Assembly: GCF_013112485.1 (NCBI RefSeq)
Contig: NZ_JABFHG010000012.1
Coordinates: 124,001-188,000 of the forward strand
Direction: 5' to 3'
Source of the DNA: Roseicella sp. DB1501
GTDB taxonomy: Bacteria > Pseudomonadota > Alphaproteobacteria > Acetobacterales > Acetobacteraceae
DNA: 64,000 nucleotides
Shown here one piece after another: positions 47,369-59,733 of the stretch. Under the pieces are notes generated by a model. It was given only the letters and a program-made list of their open reading frames with translations. It did not search any database and was not told the DNA's origin. Position 1 is the stretch's first letter. Every line of letters begins with the position of its first letter. Both the position numbers and the translations under genes were made by a program.

Positions 47369-48169
47369 TCACAGGTTGCGTTCCCGCTTCACCCGGTCCC
47401 AGGCGGCATTGATCTCGGCGACCTTGTCGGTGGCGCGCTTGACGAATTCCGGCGGCACGCCGCGGGAGGCGAGGCTGTCCGGGTGGTTCTCCCGCATCAG
47501 CCGCCGCCAGGCTTGGCGCAGCGCGTCGTCGCTCGCCGAGCGCGAGACGCCGAGCACGGCATAGGGGTCCGGCCCGCTCGGCATCGGCGCCGCCTGGTGG
47601 CTGCCCGTGCTGCGGCCGTCGCGCGCCCGCTCCCAGGACGGGGCGTCGAGTCCGAAGCCGACCTGGACGCCCTGCAGGAAGGCGACCTCGGCCTTGGTGA
47701 GCGGCCCGTCGGCGCGGGCGATCTGGAAGAGCGCGGCGAGCACGTCCTCCAGCATGCCCTTGTTGTCCTGGAAGGCCTCGCCGAGGCGCCGGGCGAAGGG
47801 GCGGTAGTCGTCCTGCGAGGCGCGCGCCTGGTCGAAGAGCCGGCCGACCTCCCGCAGGTTCTCCGGCGGGATGCGGAAGAGGCGCTTGAAGGTGTCGATC
47901 TCCTCGCGCTTCACCGGGCCGTCGCAGCGCGCCAGCTTGGCGGCCAGCACCACGACGGAGATGGCGAAGAGCTGCTCCTTCGAGCCGAGCATCGCGGCGA
48001 GGTCGGCGGCCTGCCGCACCGAGGTGCGGCCGAACAGCGCGCCCGGATTGCCGCCATTCTGGTCGGCGGCATGGCCGAGCGCCGCTCCCATCACGGCACC
48101 GAGGGGGCCACCGGTCACGAAGCCGGCCACGCCACCGATGATCTTGCCCCAGAGGCTCAATGCCAACAT
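47369..48169 (-). CDS. djlA: DnaJ-like membrane-associated co-chaperone DjlA (TerB + J domain)
   Basis: A 266-residue protein. The N terminus is a Gly-rich hydrophobic segment (KIIGGVAGFVTGGPLGAVMG), a central TerB-like helical domain follows (about 55-175), and a J domain closes it (about 200-266) with PYAVLGVSRSASDDALRQAW and the DnaK-activating HPD at 229-231. It stimulates DnaK at the membrane. It lies directly upstream of ampD on the same strand, a pairing common in alphaproteobacteria. Confidence 0.88.
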   Translation of the reverse strand: MLALSLWGKIIGGVAGFVTGGPLGAVMGAALGHAADQNGGNPGALFGRTSVRQAADLAAMLGSKEQLFAISVVVLAAKLARCDGPVKREEIDTFKRLFRIPPENLREVGRLFDQARASQDDYRPFARRLGEAFQDNKGMLEDVLAALFQIARADGPLTKAEVAFLQGVQVGFGLDAPSWERARDGRSTGSHQAAPMPSGPDPYAVLGVSRSASDDALRQAWRRLMRENHPDSLASRGVPPEFVKRATDKVAEINAAWDRVKRERNL

Positions 48170-48428
48170 CCCATTGCCCGCGAGGATTTACCACGTGCGG
48201 GGCAGGACAGGGGAGCGTTGCCACGCGCGCCACCCGCGTCCCGAAGGGCGCCCGGGCTAACATTCCCGGCACAGCGACCTGCGGAGGCAGCGCGGCGCCT
48301 GCCCGCCGATGCGCCTGGCCGAGTCGCGCGGCCCGACCGAGAGGCGTGGGGGAGGGGGAAAGGGCTCGACTCGTCGCCGCGCCCGCCCTCCTGGCCGCCG
48401 CGACACTGCATAAATAAGGCGCCCGTCA

Positions 48429-48511
48429 GAACCGTCGCTGCCCGTTGCCCTGCTGCGGCTTTGCCGCCCGTTGCCCTGCTGCGGCTTTGCCGCGGCAGGC
48501 TGTGACGGTTC
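48429..48511. repeat. Two perfect 26-bp tandem repeats framed by an inverted repeat
   Basis: The 26-bp unit CCCGTTGCCCTGCTGCGGCT plus TTGCCG occurs at 48441-48466 and 48467-48492 with no mismatch. GAACCGTC (48429-48436) and its complement GACGGTTC (48504-48511) frame the pair. It is intergenic. It could be a mobile miniature repeat or a slipped-strand duplication. Confidence 0.8.
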
Positions 48512-48537
48512 CTGGGCAGGAGGGGACTCCATGGGGC

Positions 48538-48568
48538 CCCCGCAAAGCCGCGAAGCGGTTTTGCGGGG
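48538..48568 (-). terminator. Hairpin after the MarR-type gene
   Basis: 13-bp arms CCCCGCAAAGCCG/CGGTTTTGCGGGG with one G-T pair and loop CGAAG, directly after the MarR stop (48572). Similar in layout to the hairpin at 18374-18400, suggesting a shared terminator or repeat family. No T run follows on the minus strand. Confidence 0.55.
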
Positions 48569-48571
48569 ATT

Positions 48572-49108
48572 TCAAAGTGTCGCCGCCGCCCGTGCGGCGG
48601 CCTCGTAGAAGCCGGAGAGGGTCCGCAGCAGCGCCGCGACGCGCGCGAGCGCCTCGGCATCGGGGCCGCCCTGGCCGACGGGCTCGGCCAGCAGCCGCTC
48701 GCGCAGCGCGGCGTAGCGTTGGCAGAGCGCCGCGCCCTCCGGCGTGATCCCGACCAGCTTCTCCTTGCCGGCGCGGTCGATGCGCACCAGCCCCGCCGCG
48801 GCGAGCTTGCGGATGGCATAGGTGGCGATGTGCGCATCCTCGATCGCCAGCGCCAGCAGGATCTCCGCCTGCCGCTTCGGCCGGTCGCGGTGCCGCACCG
48901 TGTGCAGGATCAGGATCTCGGTCGGCGAGAGGCCGGGCAGGCCGGCCGCGGCCATGCAACCGGTGATCCAGCGCTGGAAGGCATGGCTGGCGAGGATCAG
49001 CCCGTATTCCATCTCCGACAGGCCGGGCGAGGCGCCGGCGGCGAGATGGGCGGAGGAGACGACCGGGCCGGGCGGCGCCGGGGCGGCCGGGCGGCGGGAT
49101 GCGGGCAT
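48572..49108 (-). CDS. MarR-type winged-helix regulator, divergent from the hydantoinase gene
   Basis: A 178-residue regulator. After a Pro/Ala-rich N terminus it reads YGLILASHAFQRWITGCMAA, LSPTEILILHTVRHRDRPKR, AIEDAHIATYAIRKLAAAGL and VRIDRAGKEKLVGITPEGAA, the winged-helix pattern of MarR-like proteins. Start placed at MPASRRPAAP with GGAGG 8 bases upstream; the longer frame to 49354 runs through the intergenic region and the neighbour. It probably controls the divergent hydantoinase/oxoprolinase gene through the AT-rich region between them. Ligand unknown. Confidence 0.78.
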   Translation of the reverse strand: MPASRRPAAPAPPGPVVSSAHLAAGASPGLSEMEYGLILASHAFQRWITGCMAAAGLPGLSPTEILILHTVRHRDRPKRQAEILLALAIEDAHIATYAIRKLAAAGLVRIDRAGKEKLVGITPEGAALCQRYAALRERLLAEPVGQGGPDAEALARVAALLRTLSGFYEAAARAAATL

Positions 49109-49123
49109 GGGAAACCTCCAGGC

Positions 49124-49162
49124 CTTATATTGACAAAATACCGATAAATTATCACTGAAACT
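49124..49162. promoter_or_regulatory. AT-rich operator/promoter region between the MarR-type and hydantoinase genes
   Basis: About 39 bases of strikingly AT-rich DNA. It contains a plus-strand TTGACA (49130-49135) and two small palindromes, TATT-N5-AATA (49128-49140) and GATAA-A-TTATC (49143-49153). A MarR-type binding site overlapping a promoter is likely. A matching -10 box for the TTGACA is not obvious. Confidence 0.45.
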
Positions 49163-49262
49163 TCGATGCCACGGCCCAGGCCTTGCAAGCAACGGGGCCG
49201 GTTGCCCCCGGTCTTGCAAGCGGCGCCGGGCGTTGCCATCACGCGAGCGGGGGAGGGATGCG

Positions 49263-53072
<3,810 letters not shown>

Positions 53073-53156
53073 GCCGGATCACCGGGGCAGCGGCCCCACG
53101 GGGATCGGCCCCAAGGGGACCGGTGCGGCCGGGATCGGGGGGATGGTGCGCCCGCC

Positions 53157-56012
53157 ATGATGCGGCGCGTCCTTCTCGCCGTGCTCGGCCTCGTCCTGCT
53201 GCTGGTCGCCGCCCTCTTCAGCGTGCCGCGGCTGCTGGACTGGGAATCCTGGCGGCCGCAGCTCGCCGAGCTGGCGAGCAGCCGCCTCGGCCGCCCGGTG
53301 CATCTCGACGGCCCGATCACCCTGGTGCTGCTGCCGCAGCCGCGGGTCGAGGCGCGCAACGTCTCGGTCGGCCCGGCTGGGGACGGCCTCAGCATCGCCG
53401 CCCGCAGCATGCGGCTGCGGCTCGATCTCGGCGCCCTGCTGACCGGGCGGCTGGAGCCGCGCGAGATCGCGCTGGTCGGCGGCGACATCGTCCTGCCCTG
53501 GCCGCCCGTCGCCCTGCCGGGCTTCCGCGCCCCGCCCTGGAACGGGCCGCTCGAAGCCGAGCTCGAGGATTGCCGGCTCCGCCTCGGAGGGTTGCAGGCG
53601 GAGGCGGTGAATGCCCGGCTCGTCACCGGCGGCCCGCTGCAGGCGGTGGTCGCCGAGGGGAGCCTCGCCTGGCGCGGCTATGCGGCGCGCGTCTCGGTCC
53701 AGCTCGGCCGCGCCGGCTTCGACGGCGTCGCGCCGCTCGACCTCACCCTCTCTGGCGCCGGCTCCAGCCTCTCGGCCCGCGGCATGCTGGCGCCCGAGGG
53801 CGGCTTCGAGGGGCGGATGGAGGCGGGCGGCACCGACCTCGCCGCGCTCATGCCGGTGCCGGGCGGCCCCTGGCGGGCGACCGGGCGGCTGACCGCCGCC
53901 GCCGACCTGATCGCCGGCGACACCCTCAACATCGAGATCGGCGGCCAGGCGGCGCGCGGCGCCGCGACGCTCCGCCTCGCCCCCGATACGCGGCTCGACA
54001 TCGCCCTCGCCGCCGGCCGGCTCGACCTCGATGCCTGGATCGCGGCGCTGCGCGGCGCCCGCGGCTACGCGCTGCCGGCCGCGGTCCCGGTCAGCATCGA
54101 CCTCTCCGCCGAGGCGACCGGCTTCGCCGGCGTGCCGCTGCGGCGGCTGCGCGGCGCCTTCTTCCTGGAAGGCGAGCGGCTCTCCCTCTCCGACGTCTCG
54201 GCCCTGCTGCCCGGCGATACCGAGATCGAGGTCGCCGGCGCCACCGCCGGCCCGCGCATGGAGCTCGCGCTCCGCTTCAACGGCCGGACGATCCGCGACA
54301 CGCTCGCCGCCCTCGGCCTGCCGCTCGCCGGCACCGACCCGGCCCGGCTGCGCGCGGCGGAGGGCCGCTTCAAGCTGACGCTCGAGGGCAGCGAGGTCGT
54401 GGTCTCCGACCTCGCCGCCACGATCGACGGCGCGAAGGTGAGTGGCAACGGCGTCTGGCGGCAAGGCAATCCGCGTCCCGCCATCGGCCTCGGCCTCACC
54501 ATCGACCGGCTCGACCTCGACGGGCTGCTGCCGCGGCCGCCGGGCGCGGCGACGCTCAACACCCGCCTCGGCGGCCTCGACCTCAATCTCCGCCTCGCGG
54601 CCGACAAGGTGACCTGGCGCGGCCTGGCGGCAGAGCGGGCGACGCTCGACGCGGCGCTCGAGAACGGCCGCGCGACCCTGCGCCGGCTGGCGCTGCGCAG
54701 CGGCGAGATGGATGTCGCCGCCTCCGGCGCGGTGCAGCTCGGCACGCCGCTGCGGCTCTCCGATGCCAATCTCGAACTGAGCGGGGCCGGCGCCGCCCTG
54801 CTGCCGTTGCTGCCGGCGGACTGGGCCGGCCTGGCGCCGCTGCTCGCCCAGCCGCTGACGCTGCGCCTCTCGGCCAGCGGCGTGCCGGAGGCGCTGGCGC
54901 TGCGGGCCGAGGGCGATCTCGGCGCGCTGCGGGCTGAGGCGGGCGGCACGCTGGACACGCTGCAGCGGCGCGGCGGCGGCAACCTCACCCTGCGGCATCC
55001 CGGCGCGCCGCGGCTGCTGGCGCCGCTGCTCGGCGAGGAGGCCGCGGCCTGGCTGGGGCCGGGCTCCTTCTCCGCCATCCTCGGCCTCACCGGCCAGGGC
55101 CGGCGGCTGACCGCCGAGCATCTCGACCTGGTGGCCGGCGGCTTCCGCGGGCGAGGGCAGCTGACGCTGGCGCTCGACGGCGCCCGGCCGCGGCTGGGCG
55201 GGCGCTTCGCCGCCGAGACCCTGCCCCTGCCGGAGTTGCCCTTGCGCGGCACCGAGCCGCTGGGCTTCGACCGGCTCGGCGCCCTCGACCTCGACCTGGC
55301 GGTGGAGGCGGCGCGAATCGAGGCGCTGGGCCATCCGGTGCTGGAGCAGGCCGCCGGCAGCCTCAAGCTCGCCGGCGGCGTGCTGCGGCTGGAGAGCCTG
55401 CAGGCGCGGCTCGGCGGCGGCACGCTGGGCGGGACGCTGACGATCGACGGCACCGCCTCGCCGCCGCGTCTCGGGCTGGAGGCGACGCTCGCCGATGCCA
55501 TCCTGGCCGGGCCGCTGCTCGACCTGCCGATCGATCTCAGCGCCGGCCGGGCCGAGGGACAGGCGCGGCTCGCCGCCTCCGGCCACAGCATGGCGGCGCT
55601 GCTGGCGACGCTCGACGGCGCGGCGAGCCTCGCGGTGCGGGATGGCGTGCTGGTCGGCTTCGACCTGCCGGCGCTGCAGGCGGCGGCGGGCATCACCGAC
55701 CTGCGGCCGGCGGAAGCGGCGATGCGGCGCGCGCTCTCGCAGGGCGCCACGGCCTTCGAGCGGCTCGACGGCGTGCTGCGGCTCTCGGAAGGCCGGGCGG
55801 TGCTGGATGGCAGCCGGCTGGTGACGGAGGGCGCGGGCGAGGCGACGGCGAGTGGCGGCATCGAGCTCGGCCGCGGCGCGCTGGACCTGCGGATCGGCAT
55901 GAAGCCGCTCGCCGAGGCGCCGGAGATCGGCCTGCGCCTCACCGGCCCGGCCAGCGCGCCGCAGCGCCTGCCGGAACTCGCCGCCTTCCTGCGCTGGCGC
56001 GCCGAGCATTGA
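53157..56012 (+). CDS. AsmA family envelope protein
   Basis: A 951-residue protein with an N-terminal membrane anchor (RRVLLAVLGLVLLLVAALF), then the AsmA start pattern LLDWESWRPQLAELASSRLG and GPITLVLLPQPRVEARNVSV. The rest is repetitive beta structure (AsmA and AsmA_2), with the C-terminal IELGRGALDLRIGMKPLAE typical of the family. AsmA-like proteins span the periplasm and are linked to phospholipid transport to the outer membrane. Two ATGs are adjacent (53157, 53160). It stands 84 bases after the hydantoinase gene; co-transcription is possible. Confidence 0.88.
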   Translation: MMRRVLLAVLGLVLLLVAALFSVPRLLDWESWRPQLAELASSRLGRPVHLDGPITLVLLPQPRVEARNVSVGPAGDGLSIAARSMRLRLDLGALLTGRLEPREIALVGGDIVLPWPPVALPGFRAPPWNGPLEAELEDCRLRLGGLQAEAVNARLVTGGPLQAVVAEGSLAWRGYAARVSVQLGRAGFDGVAPLDLTLSGAGSSLSARGMLAPEGGFEGRMEAGGTDLAALMPVPGGPWRATGRLTAAADLIAGDTLNIEIGGQAARGAATLRLAPDTRLDIALAAGRLDLDAWIAALRGARGYALPAAVPVSIDLSAEATGFAGVPLRRLRGAFFLEGERLSLSDVSALLPGDTEIEVAGATAGPRMELALRFNGRTIRDTLAALGLPLAGTDPARLRAAEGRFKLTLEGSEVVVSDLAATIDGAKVSGNGVWRQGNPRPAIGLGLTIDRLDLDGLLPRPPGAATLNTRLGGLDLNLRLAADKVTWRGLAAERATLDAALENGRATLRRLALRSGEMDVAASGAVQLGTPLRLSDANLELSGAGAALLPLLPADWAGLAPLLAQPLTLRLSASGVPEALALRAEGDLGALRAEAGGTLDTLQRRGGGNLTLRHPGAPRLLAPLLGEEAAAWLGPGSFSAILGLTGQGRRLTAEHLDLVAGGFRGRGQLTLALDGARPRLGGRFAAETLPLPELPLRGTEPLGFDRLGALDLDLAVEAARIEALGHPVLEQAAGSLKLAGGVLRLESLQARLGGGTLGGTLTIDGTASPPRLGLEATLADAILAGPLLDLPIDLSAGRAEGQARLAASGHSMAALLATLDGAASLAVRDGVLVGFDLPALQAAAGITDLRPAEAAMRRALSQGATAFERLDGVLRLSEGRAVLDGSRLVTEGAGEATASGGIELGRGALDLRIGMKPLAEAPEIGLRLTGPASAPQRLPELAAFLRWRAEH

Positions 56013-56375
56013 TACCGGCGCCCCTCATGCGTGACCGCATGGCGGGCTTCCATTCCGTGCCCTATTGGCGCCGGGCGCAAACCTCCGGTTTGTTGGGCTT
56101 CGCCGCGTCGTGCGAACAGCACGCCTTCGTGACGCGCCTAGAGCAGATCCCGATCAGGTGGAATCGCCTGATCGGGTGAAGATGCTCCGGCGGCGCGACC
56201 GGCGGCGCCCGTTCGGGCGCTCGGCATGGATGGATCATTCATGCCGTCGGCATGAGGCCGATGGCCCCCATGCGCTGCCGCCGGCCGGGTGTCGAAGCCC
56301 CTCCGGGCGCCGGCCGCGACAGTCATGGCTGACTTTGGGCAAGTAGAGGCCAAGACAAGCCGGGCACCAGCGCCG
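56013..56375. other. Intergenic region between convergent genes
   Basis: 363 bases with no coding signal. It holds the palindromic element at 56139-56187 and a near-perfect palindrome at 56223-56245 (GCATGGATG, a short centre and CATTCATGC). It separates the convergent AsmA and histidine-kinase genes. Confidence 0.55.
56139..56187. repeat. Dispersed palindromic element, second copy type
   Basis: CTAGAGC start, then the perfect 10-bp arms CCCGATCAGG (56149-56158) and CCTGATCGGG (56167-56176) around TGGAATCG. Outer arms GAGCA (56141-56145) and TGCTC (56183-56187) close it. It shares the CTAGAGC end and a GGTGGAATC centre with the element at 16985-17038 read on the opposite strand. Confidence 0.65.
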
Positions 56376-58697
56376 CTAGTCCGACTGTACTGATCGCACC
56401 GCTTCGGCGAGCGCCCGGGCCAGCTCGGCCTCGCCATAGGGCTTGCGGATGACCGGCGCCAGCAAGGGCGTCGCATCGCCCGGGGCGGGCGCCGATCCCG
56501 AGGCCAGCAGCACGGGCAGCGCCGGCCAGCGGCGGCGCAATTCCTCGATTCGCACGGGGCCCGATGCGCCGCCGGGCAGCAGGGTGTTGACGAAGAGCAG
56601 GTCGACGCTCTCCGGCGCCTCCTCCAGCCGCCGCAGCGCGGCATCCGGGTCGGGCACCAGCATGGCCGTGTGGCCCGCCTCCTCGATCAGTCCGGCGGCG
56701 AGGCGCCCGACCGACGGGTCCTGCTCGACGACCAGCACGCGCAGCGGCGCGGGGGCGGGCGGAGTCGCGGCGAGGGCGGCGTCGGCCGCGGCCGGCTTCG
56801 CACCACCCTCGCAGGCGGGCAGGTAGAAGGTGACGATGGTGCCCCGGCCGAGCTCGGTCTCGATGTCGAGCGTGCCGCCCGACTGCTTGGCGAAGCCATA
56901 GGCCTGGCTGAGCCCGAGGCCGGTGCCCTTGCCGACCGGCTTGGTGGTGAAGAAGGGCTCCAGCACGCGGTCGATGAGATCCTTCGGGATGCCGGTGCCG
57001 GTATCGCTGATGCGCACGACGACGTAGCGCCCTTCGAGGCCGAGCTTCCGGTCGTCGAGCATGCGGTTCGCCGCCGCGAAGCGCAGCAGGCCGCCCTGCG
57101 GCATGGCGTCCCGCGCATTGATGGCGACGTTGAGCAAGGCGAGCTCGAACTGCGTCGGATCGACCATCACCGCCCAGAGCTCGTCCGGCAACTCGACCTC
57201 GATCCGGATGTCGCTGCGGATCGAGCGCGCCGCGAGGCTCGCCGCCTCCCGCACCCGCTCGATGGTGTCGACCGCCTCGCTCTGCATGGGCAGGCGGCGG
57301 GAGAAGGCGAGGAGCTGGCGCGTCAGCTCGGCGCCGCGGGCCGCGGCGGCGCGCACGCTGGCGATGATCTCGCCGGCCTGCAGCACCTCCTTCGGCACCC
57401 GCCGCTCGATCAGCCGCAGCCCGACGCTGATGATCTGCAGCAGGTTGTTGAAGTCGTGCGCCACGCCGCCGGTGAGCTGGCCGATCGCCTCGAGCCGCTG
57501 CGACTGCGCGAGCTGCTCGCGCATCTCCTCGAGCGCGACCTGCGCGCTCCGCCGCTCGGTGACGTCGCGGGTGACCTTGACGAAGCCGACGAGCCGGCCC
57601 TGCTCGCGCACGGCGTTGACCACCATGCTCGCCCAGAAGCGCGACCCGTCCTTGCGGACCCGCCAGCCCTCGGCCTCGAAGCGGCCCTCGCCGGCGGCGA
57701 TGACGAGGGCCCGGGTCGGCAGGCCCTCCGCGCGATCCTCCTCGGTGAAGAAGCACGTATAGGGCTGGCCGAGGATCTCGGCGGCGGCATAGCCCTTGAT
57801 GCGCTCGGCGCCGGCATTCCAGTTGCTGACCCGGCCATCGAGGTCGAGCATGAAGATGGCGTAGTCGGTCACGCTCTCGACCAGCAGCCGGAAGCGCCGC
57901 TCGCTTTCCTGCAACGCCTGCTCCGTCCGCCGCCGCTGCGTGATGTCGCGCGTGAGCTTGGCGAAGCCGATCAGCCGGCCCTGGTCGTCATGCACCGGCT
58001 GGATGGTGACGCTGGCCCAGAAGCGGCTGCCGTCGCGCCGGACCCGCCAGCCCTCGCCCTCGAACCGCCCGGTCCGCACGGCCCGTGCCAGGGCCCGGCT
58101 CGGCAGGTCGCGCTGGCGATCCTCGGCGGTGTAGAAGCGGGAGAAATGCGTGCCGAGGACCTCCGCCTCGGTGAAGCCCTTGATGCGCTCGGCGCCGGCA
58201 TTCCAACTGCTGATATGCCCCTCCACGTCGAGCATGTAGAGGGCGCAGTCGGTCATGCCCTGGACCAGCAGGCGGAAGCGGCGCTCGATCTCCGTCATGC
58301 GGTCGCGCAACGGCCCCCAGGCGCCCGGGTCCCGCAGGATCATGGCGAAGCCGGCGAGCCCGCCCTGACCGTCCCGCAGCGCCTGCACCAGGATGAGGGC
58401 GCGACGCCGCGACCCGTCGCTGCGGCGGCACCAGCCATCGAGCCGATGCCGCTCGGCCCGGGCGGCCTCCTCCAGGGTGGCGGCGGGCAGTCCGGCCGCG
58501 CGATCCTCCTCGGTGAAGAGGCCGGCGAGGGGCGTGCCGAGGATCTCGGCCGCGGCATGGCCGGTGAACCCGGCCGCGGCCTCGCTCCATTGGCTGACGC
58601 AGCCGGTGGGATCGAGCAGGAAGATCGCCTGGTCGGCCAGGACTTCGGCGAAGAGTTGCTCGCCATCCTGCGGCGCCGCCCCGGCTATGTGTCCCAT
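56376..58697 (-). CDS. Triple-PAS hybrid sensor histidine kinase with a degenerate receiver
   Basis: A 773-residue cytosolic sensor with no membrane segment. PAS domains span about 12-125, 139-252 and 267-382; PAS2 and PAS3 share WNAGAERIKG and DGSRFWAS and look duplicated. HisKA has phospho-acceptor His414 in GGVAHDFNNLLQ. HATPase_c shows NVAINARDAMPQGG, ISDTGTGIP and GKGTGLGLSQAYGFAKQ. The C-terminal receiver (from 652) has the VVEQDP pocket and Lys752, but the phospho-acceptor Asp is Asn704 (LLFVNTLLPGG; codon at 56586-56588). Start at MGHIAGAAPQ. The frame to 59018 overlaps the divergent regulator and is not used. Signal and partner unknown. Confidence 0.88.
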   Translation of the reverse strand: MGHIAGAAPQDGEQLFAEVLADQAIFLLDPTGCVSQWSEAAAGFTGHAAAEILGTPLAGLFTEEDRAAGLPAATLEEAARAERHRLDGWCRRSDGSRRRALILVQALRDGQGGLAGFAMILRDPGAWGPLRDRMTEIERRFRLLVQGMTDCALYMLDVEGHISSWNAGAERIKGFTEAEVLGTHFSRFYTAEDRQRDLPSRALARAVRTGRFEGEGWRVRRDGSRFWASVTIQPVHDDQGRLIGFAKLTRDITQRRRTEQALQESERRFRLLVESVTDYAIFMLDLDGRVSNWNAGAERIKGYAAAEILGQPYTCFFTEEDRAEGLPTRALVIAAGEGRFEAEGWRVRKDGSRFWASMVVNAVREQGRLVGFVKVTRDVTERRSAQVALEEMREQLAQSQRLEAIGQLTGGVAHDFNNLLQIISVGLRLIERRVPKEVLQAGEIIASVRAAAARGAELTRQLLAFSRRLPMQSEAVDTIERVREAASLAARSIRSDIRIEVELPDELWAVMVDPTQFELALLNVAINARDAMPQGGLLRFAAANRMLDDRKLGLEGRYVVVRISDTGTGIPKDLIDRVLEPFFTTKPVGKGTGLGLSQAYGFAKQSGGTLDIETELGRGTIVTFYLPACEGGAKPAAADAALAATPPAPAPLRVLVVEQDPSVGRLAAGLIEEAGHTAMLVPDPDAALRRLEEAPESVDLLFVNTLLPGGASGPVRIEELRRRWPALPVLLASGSAPAPGDATPLLAPVIRKPYGEAELARALAEAVRSVQSD

Positions 58698-58791
58698 GGG
58701 CGCATGTCCTCGTGGTGGCTGACCGCACCTGTCCGAGCGGGGCCTGATCCTACTGCCGCGGCGAATATCTGGATACCCGGCCGCCCGCAAC

Positions 58792-58821
58792 TTGACAGGG
58801 GTTTGCAATGAAACAGATGTT
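58792..58821 (+). promoter_or_regulatory. Candidate promoter of the RpiR operon
   Basis: TTGACA (58792-58797), 18-base spacer, GATGTT (58816-58821), 34 bases before the RpiR start. The -35 is perfect; the -10 is weak. GCAA and TTGC half sites flank the spacer. Confidence 0.35.
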
Positions 58822-58854
58822 GCGCGTGGCGCGGCTGCGTGAGACATATGGATC

Positions 58855-59733
58855 ATGGTCGAGGATCCGCCCATCGCCGCGCTCCGCCGGGCGCTTCCCG
58901 GCCTGCCGCCGCGCCTGCAGGAGGCGGCGCGCTTCGTCGCGCGGCATGACTTCGACGCCGCCACCCGCTCGATGCGCGAACTCGCCGCTGCCGCCGGCGC
59001 CAGCCCCGCCACCTTCACCCGCCTGGCCCGGGCCCTCGGCTATGCCGGTTGGGAGGAGCTGCGCGAGGCGCTGATCGAGACCCGCCGGCCGGTGCCGGCG
59101 ACGCCCTTCTCGCGCCGCGTCGCGCCCGGTATCGAGGCGATGGGCGTCCAGGCGATGGCGGCGCTTCCCGCGCGGATGCTGGAGGCCGATGCCGCGAGCC
59201 TCGGTCGCCTCGACCCGGCGCCGATCGCGGCCGCCGCCCGCATCCTGCACGAGGCGCCGCGCATCTGGGTTGCCGGCTTCCGCTCCTGCCGCGGCGTCGC
59301 GCAGCTCCTGCACTACCAGCTGCGCCTGTTCCGGCCGGCCGATGTCGCGCTGGTCGGCGGCGCCGGGCCGGAGGATCTCGATCTCGGGGCGCTTGCCGCC
59401 GGCGATGCGCTGGTCGTGCTCGGCTTCGCTCCCTATTCGCAGCAGAGCCTGCGCCTGGCGCGGGGCGGGCGCGATGCAGGCTGCCGCCTGGTGGCGCTGG
59501 CCGATGCGCCTGCCGCGCCCATCGCCGAGGGGGCCGAGCAATTGCTGCTCTTCGAGGCCGCGTCCGGCCCCGGCTTCTTCCCGAGCCTCACCGGCGCGCT
59601 CGCCACCGCCCAGGCGCTCGCCGCCGCCTGCTTCGCGCTGGGCGGCGAGTCCGCGCTGGCCCGGTTGCGCGCGACCGAGGCGCGGCTCGCCGCCTTCGCC
59701 GCATACCTGCCCGATCCGGAGACCTCGCCATGA
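58855..59733 (+). CDS. MurR/RpiR-family transcriptional regulator
   Basis: A 292-residue regulator. The N-terminal HTH_6 domain (about 5-78) has LPPRLQEAARFVARHDFDAA, MRELAAAAGASPATFTRLAR and LGYAGWEELREAL. A SIS domain (about 125-250) has IWVAGFRSCRGVAQLLHYQL and DALVVLGFAPYSQQSLRLAR. SIS domains usually sense phosphosugars. Here the downstream genes handle amino compounds, so the ligand may differ. Its stop overlaps the aminotransferase ATG (ATGA), so it is the first gene of that operon. Confidence 0.87.
   Translation: MVEDPPIAALRRALPGLPPRLQEAARFVARHDFDAATRSMRELAAAAGASPATFTRLARALGYAGWEELREALIETRRPVPATPFSRRVAPGIEAMGVQAMAALPARMLEADAASLGRLDPAPIAAAARILHEAPRIWVAGFRSCRGVAQLLHYQLRLFRPADVALVGGAGPEDLDLGALAAGDALVVLGFAPYSQQSLRLARGGRDAGCRLVALADAPAAPIAEGAEQLLLFEAASGPGFFPSLTGALATAQALAAACFALGGESALARLRATEARLAAFAAYLPDPETSP

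Larger units (their letters stand above)
48170..48571. other. Intergenic region with repeats, no gene recognised
   Basis: 402 bases between djlA and the MarR-type gene. It holds a nested tandem/inverted repeat (48429-48511) and a hairpin (48538-48568). The rest shows no coding signal on either strand and must contain the djlA promoter. Confidence 0.55.

Noticed and set aside
48441-48492. Tandem repeats considered as a CRISPR array
   Set aside because: Only two directly adjacent identical copies, no spacers and no cas genes.
53079-56009. 976-codon open frame on the minus strand, opposite the AsmA gene
   Set aside because: Shadow frame rich in Gln/Glu/Arg/Gly; the plus strand has a membrane anchor and AsmA motifs.
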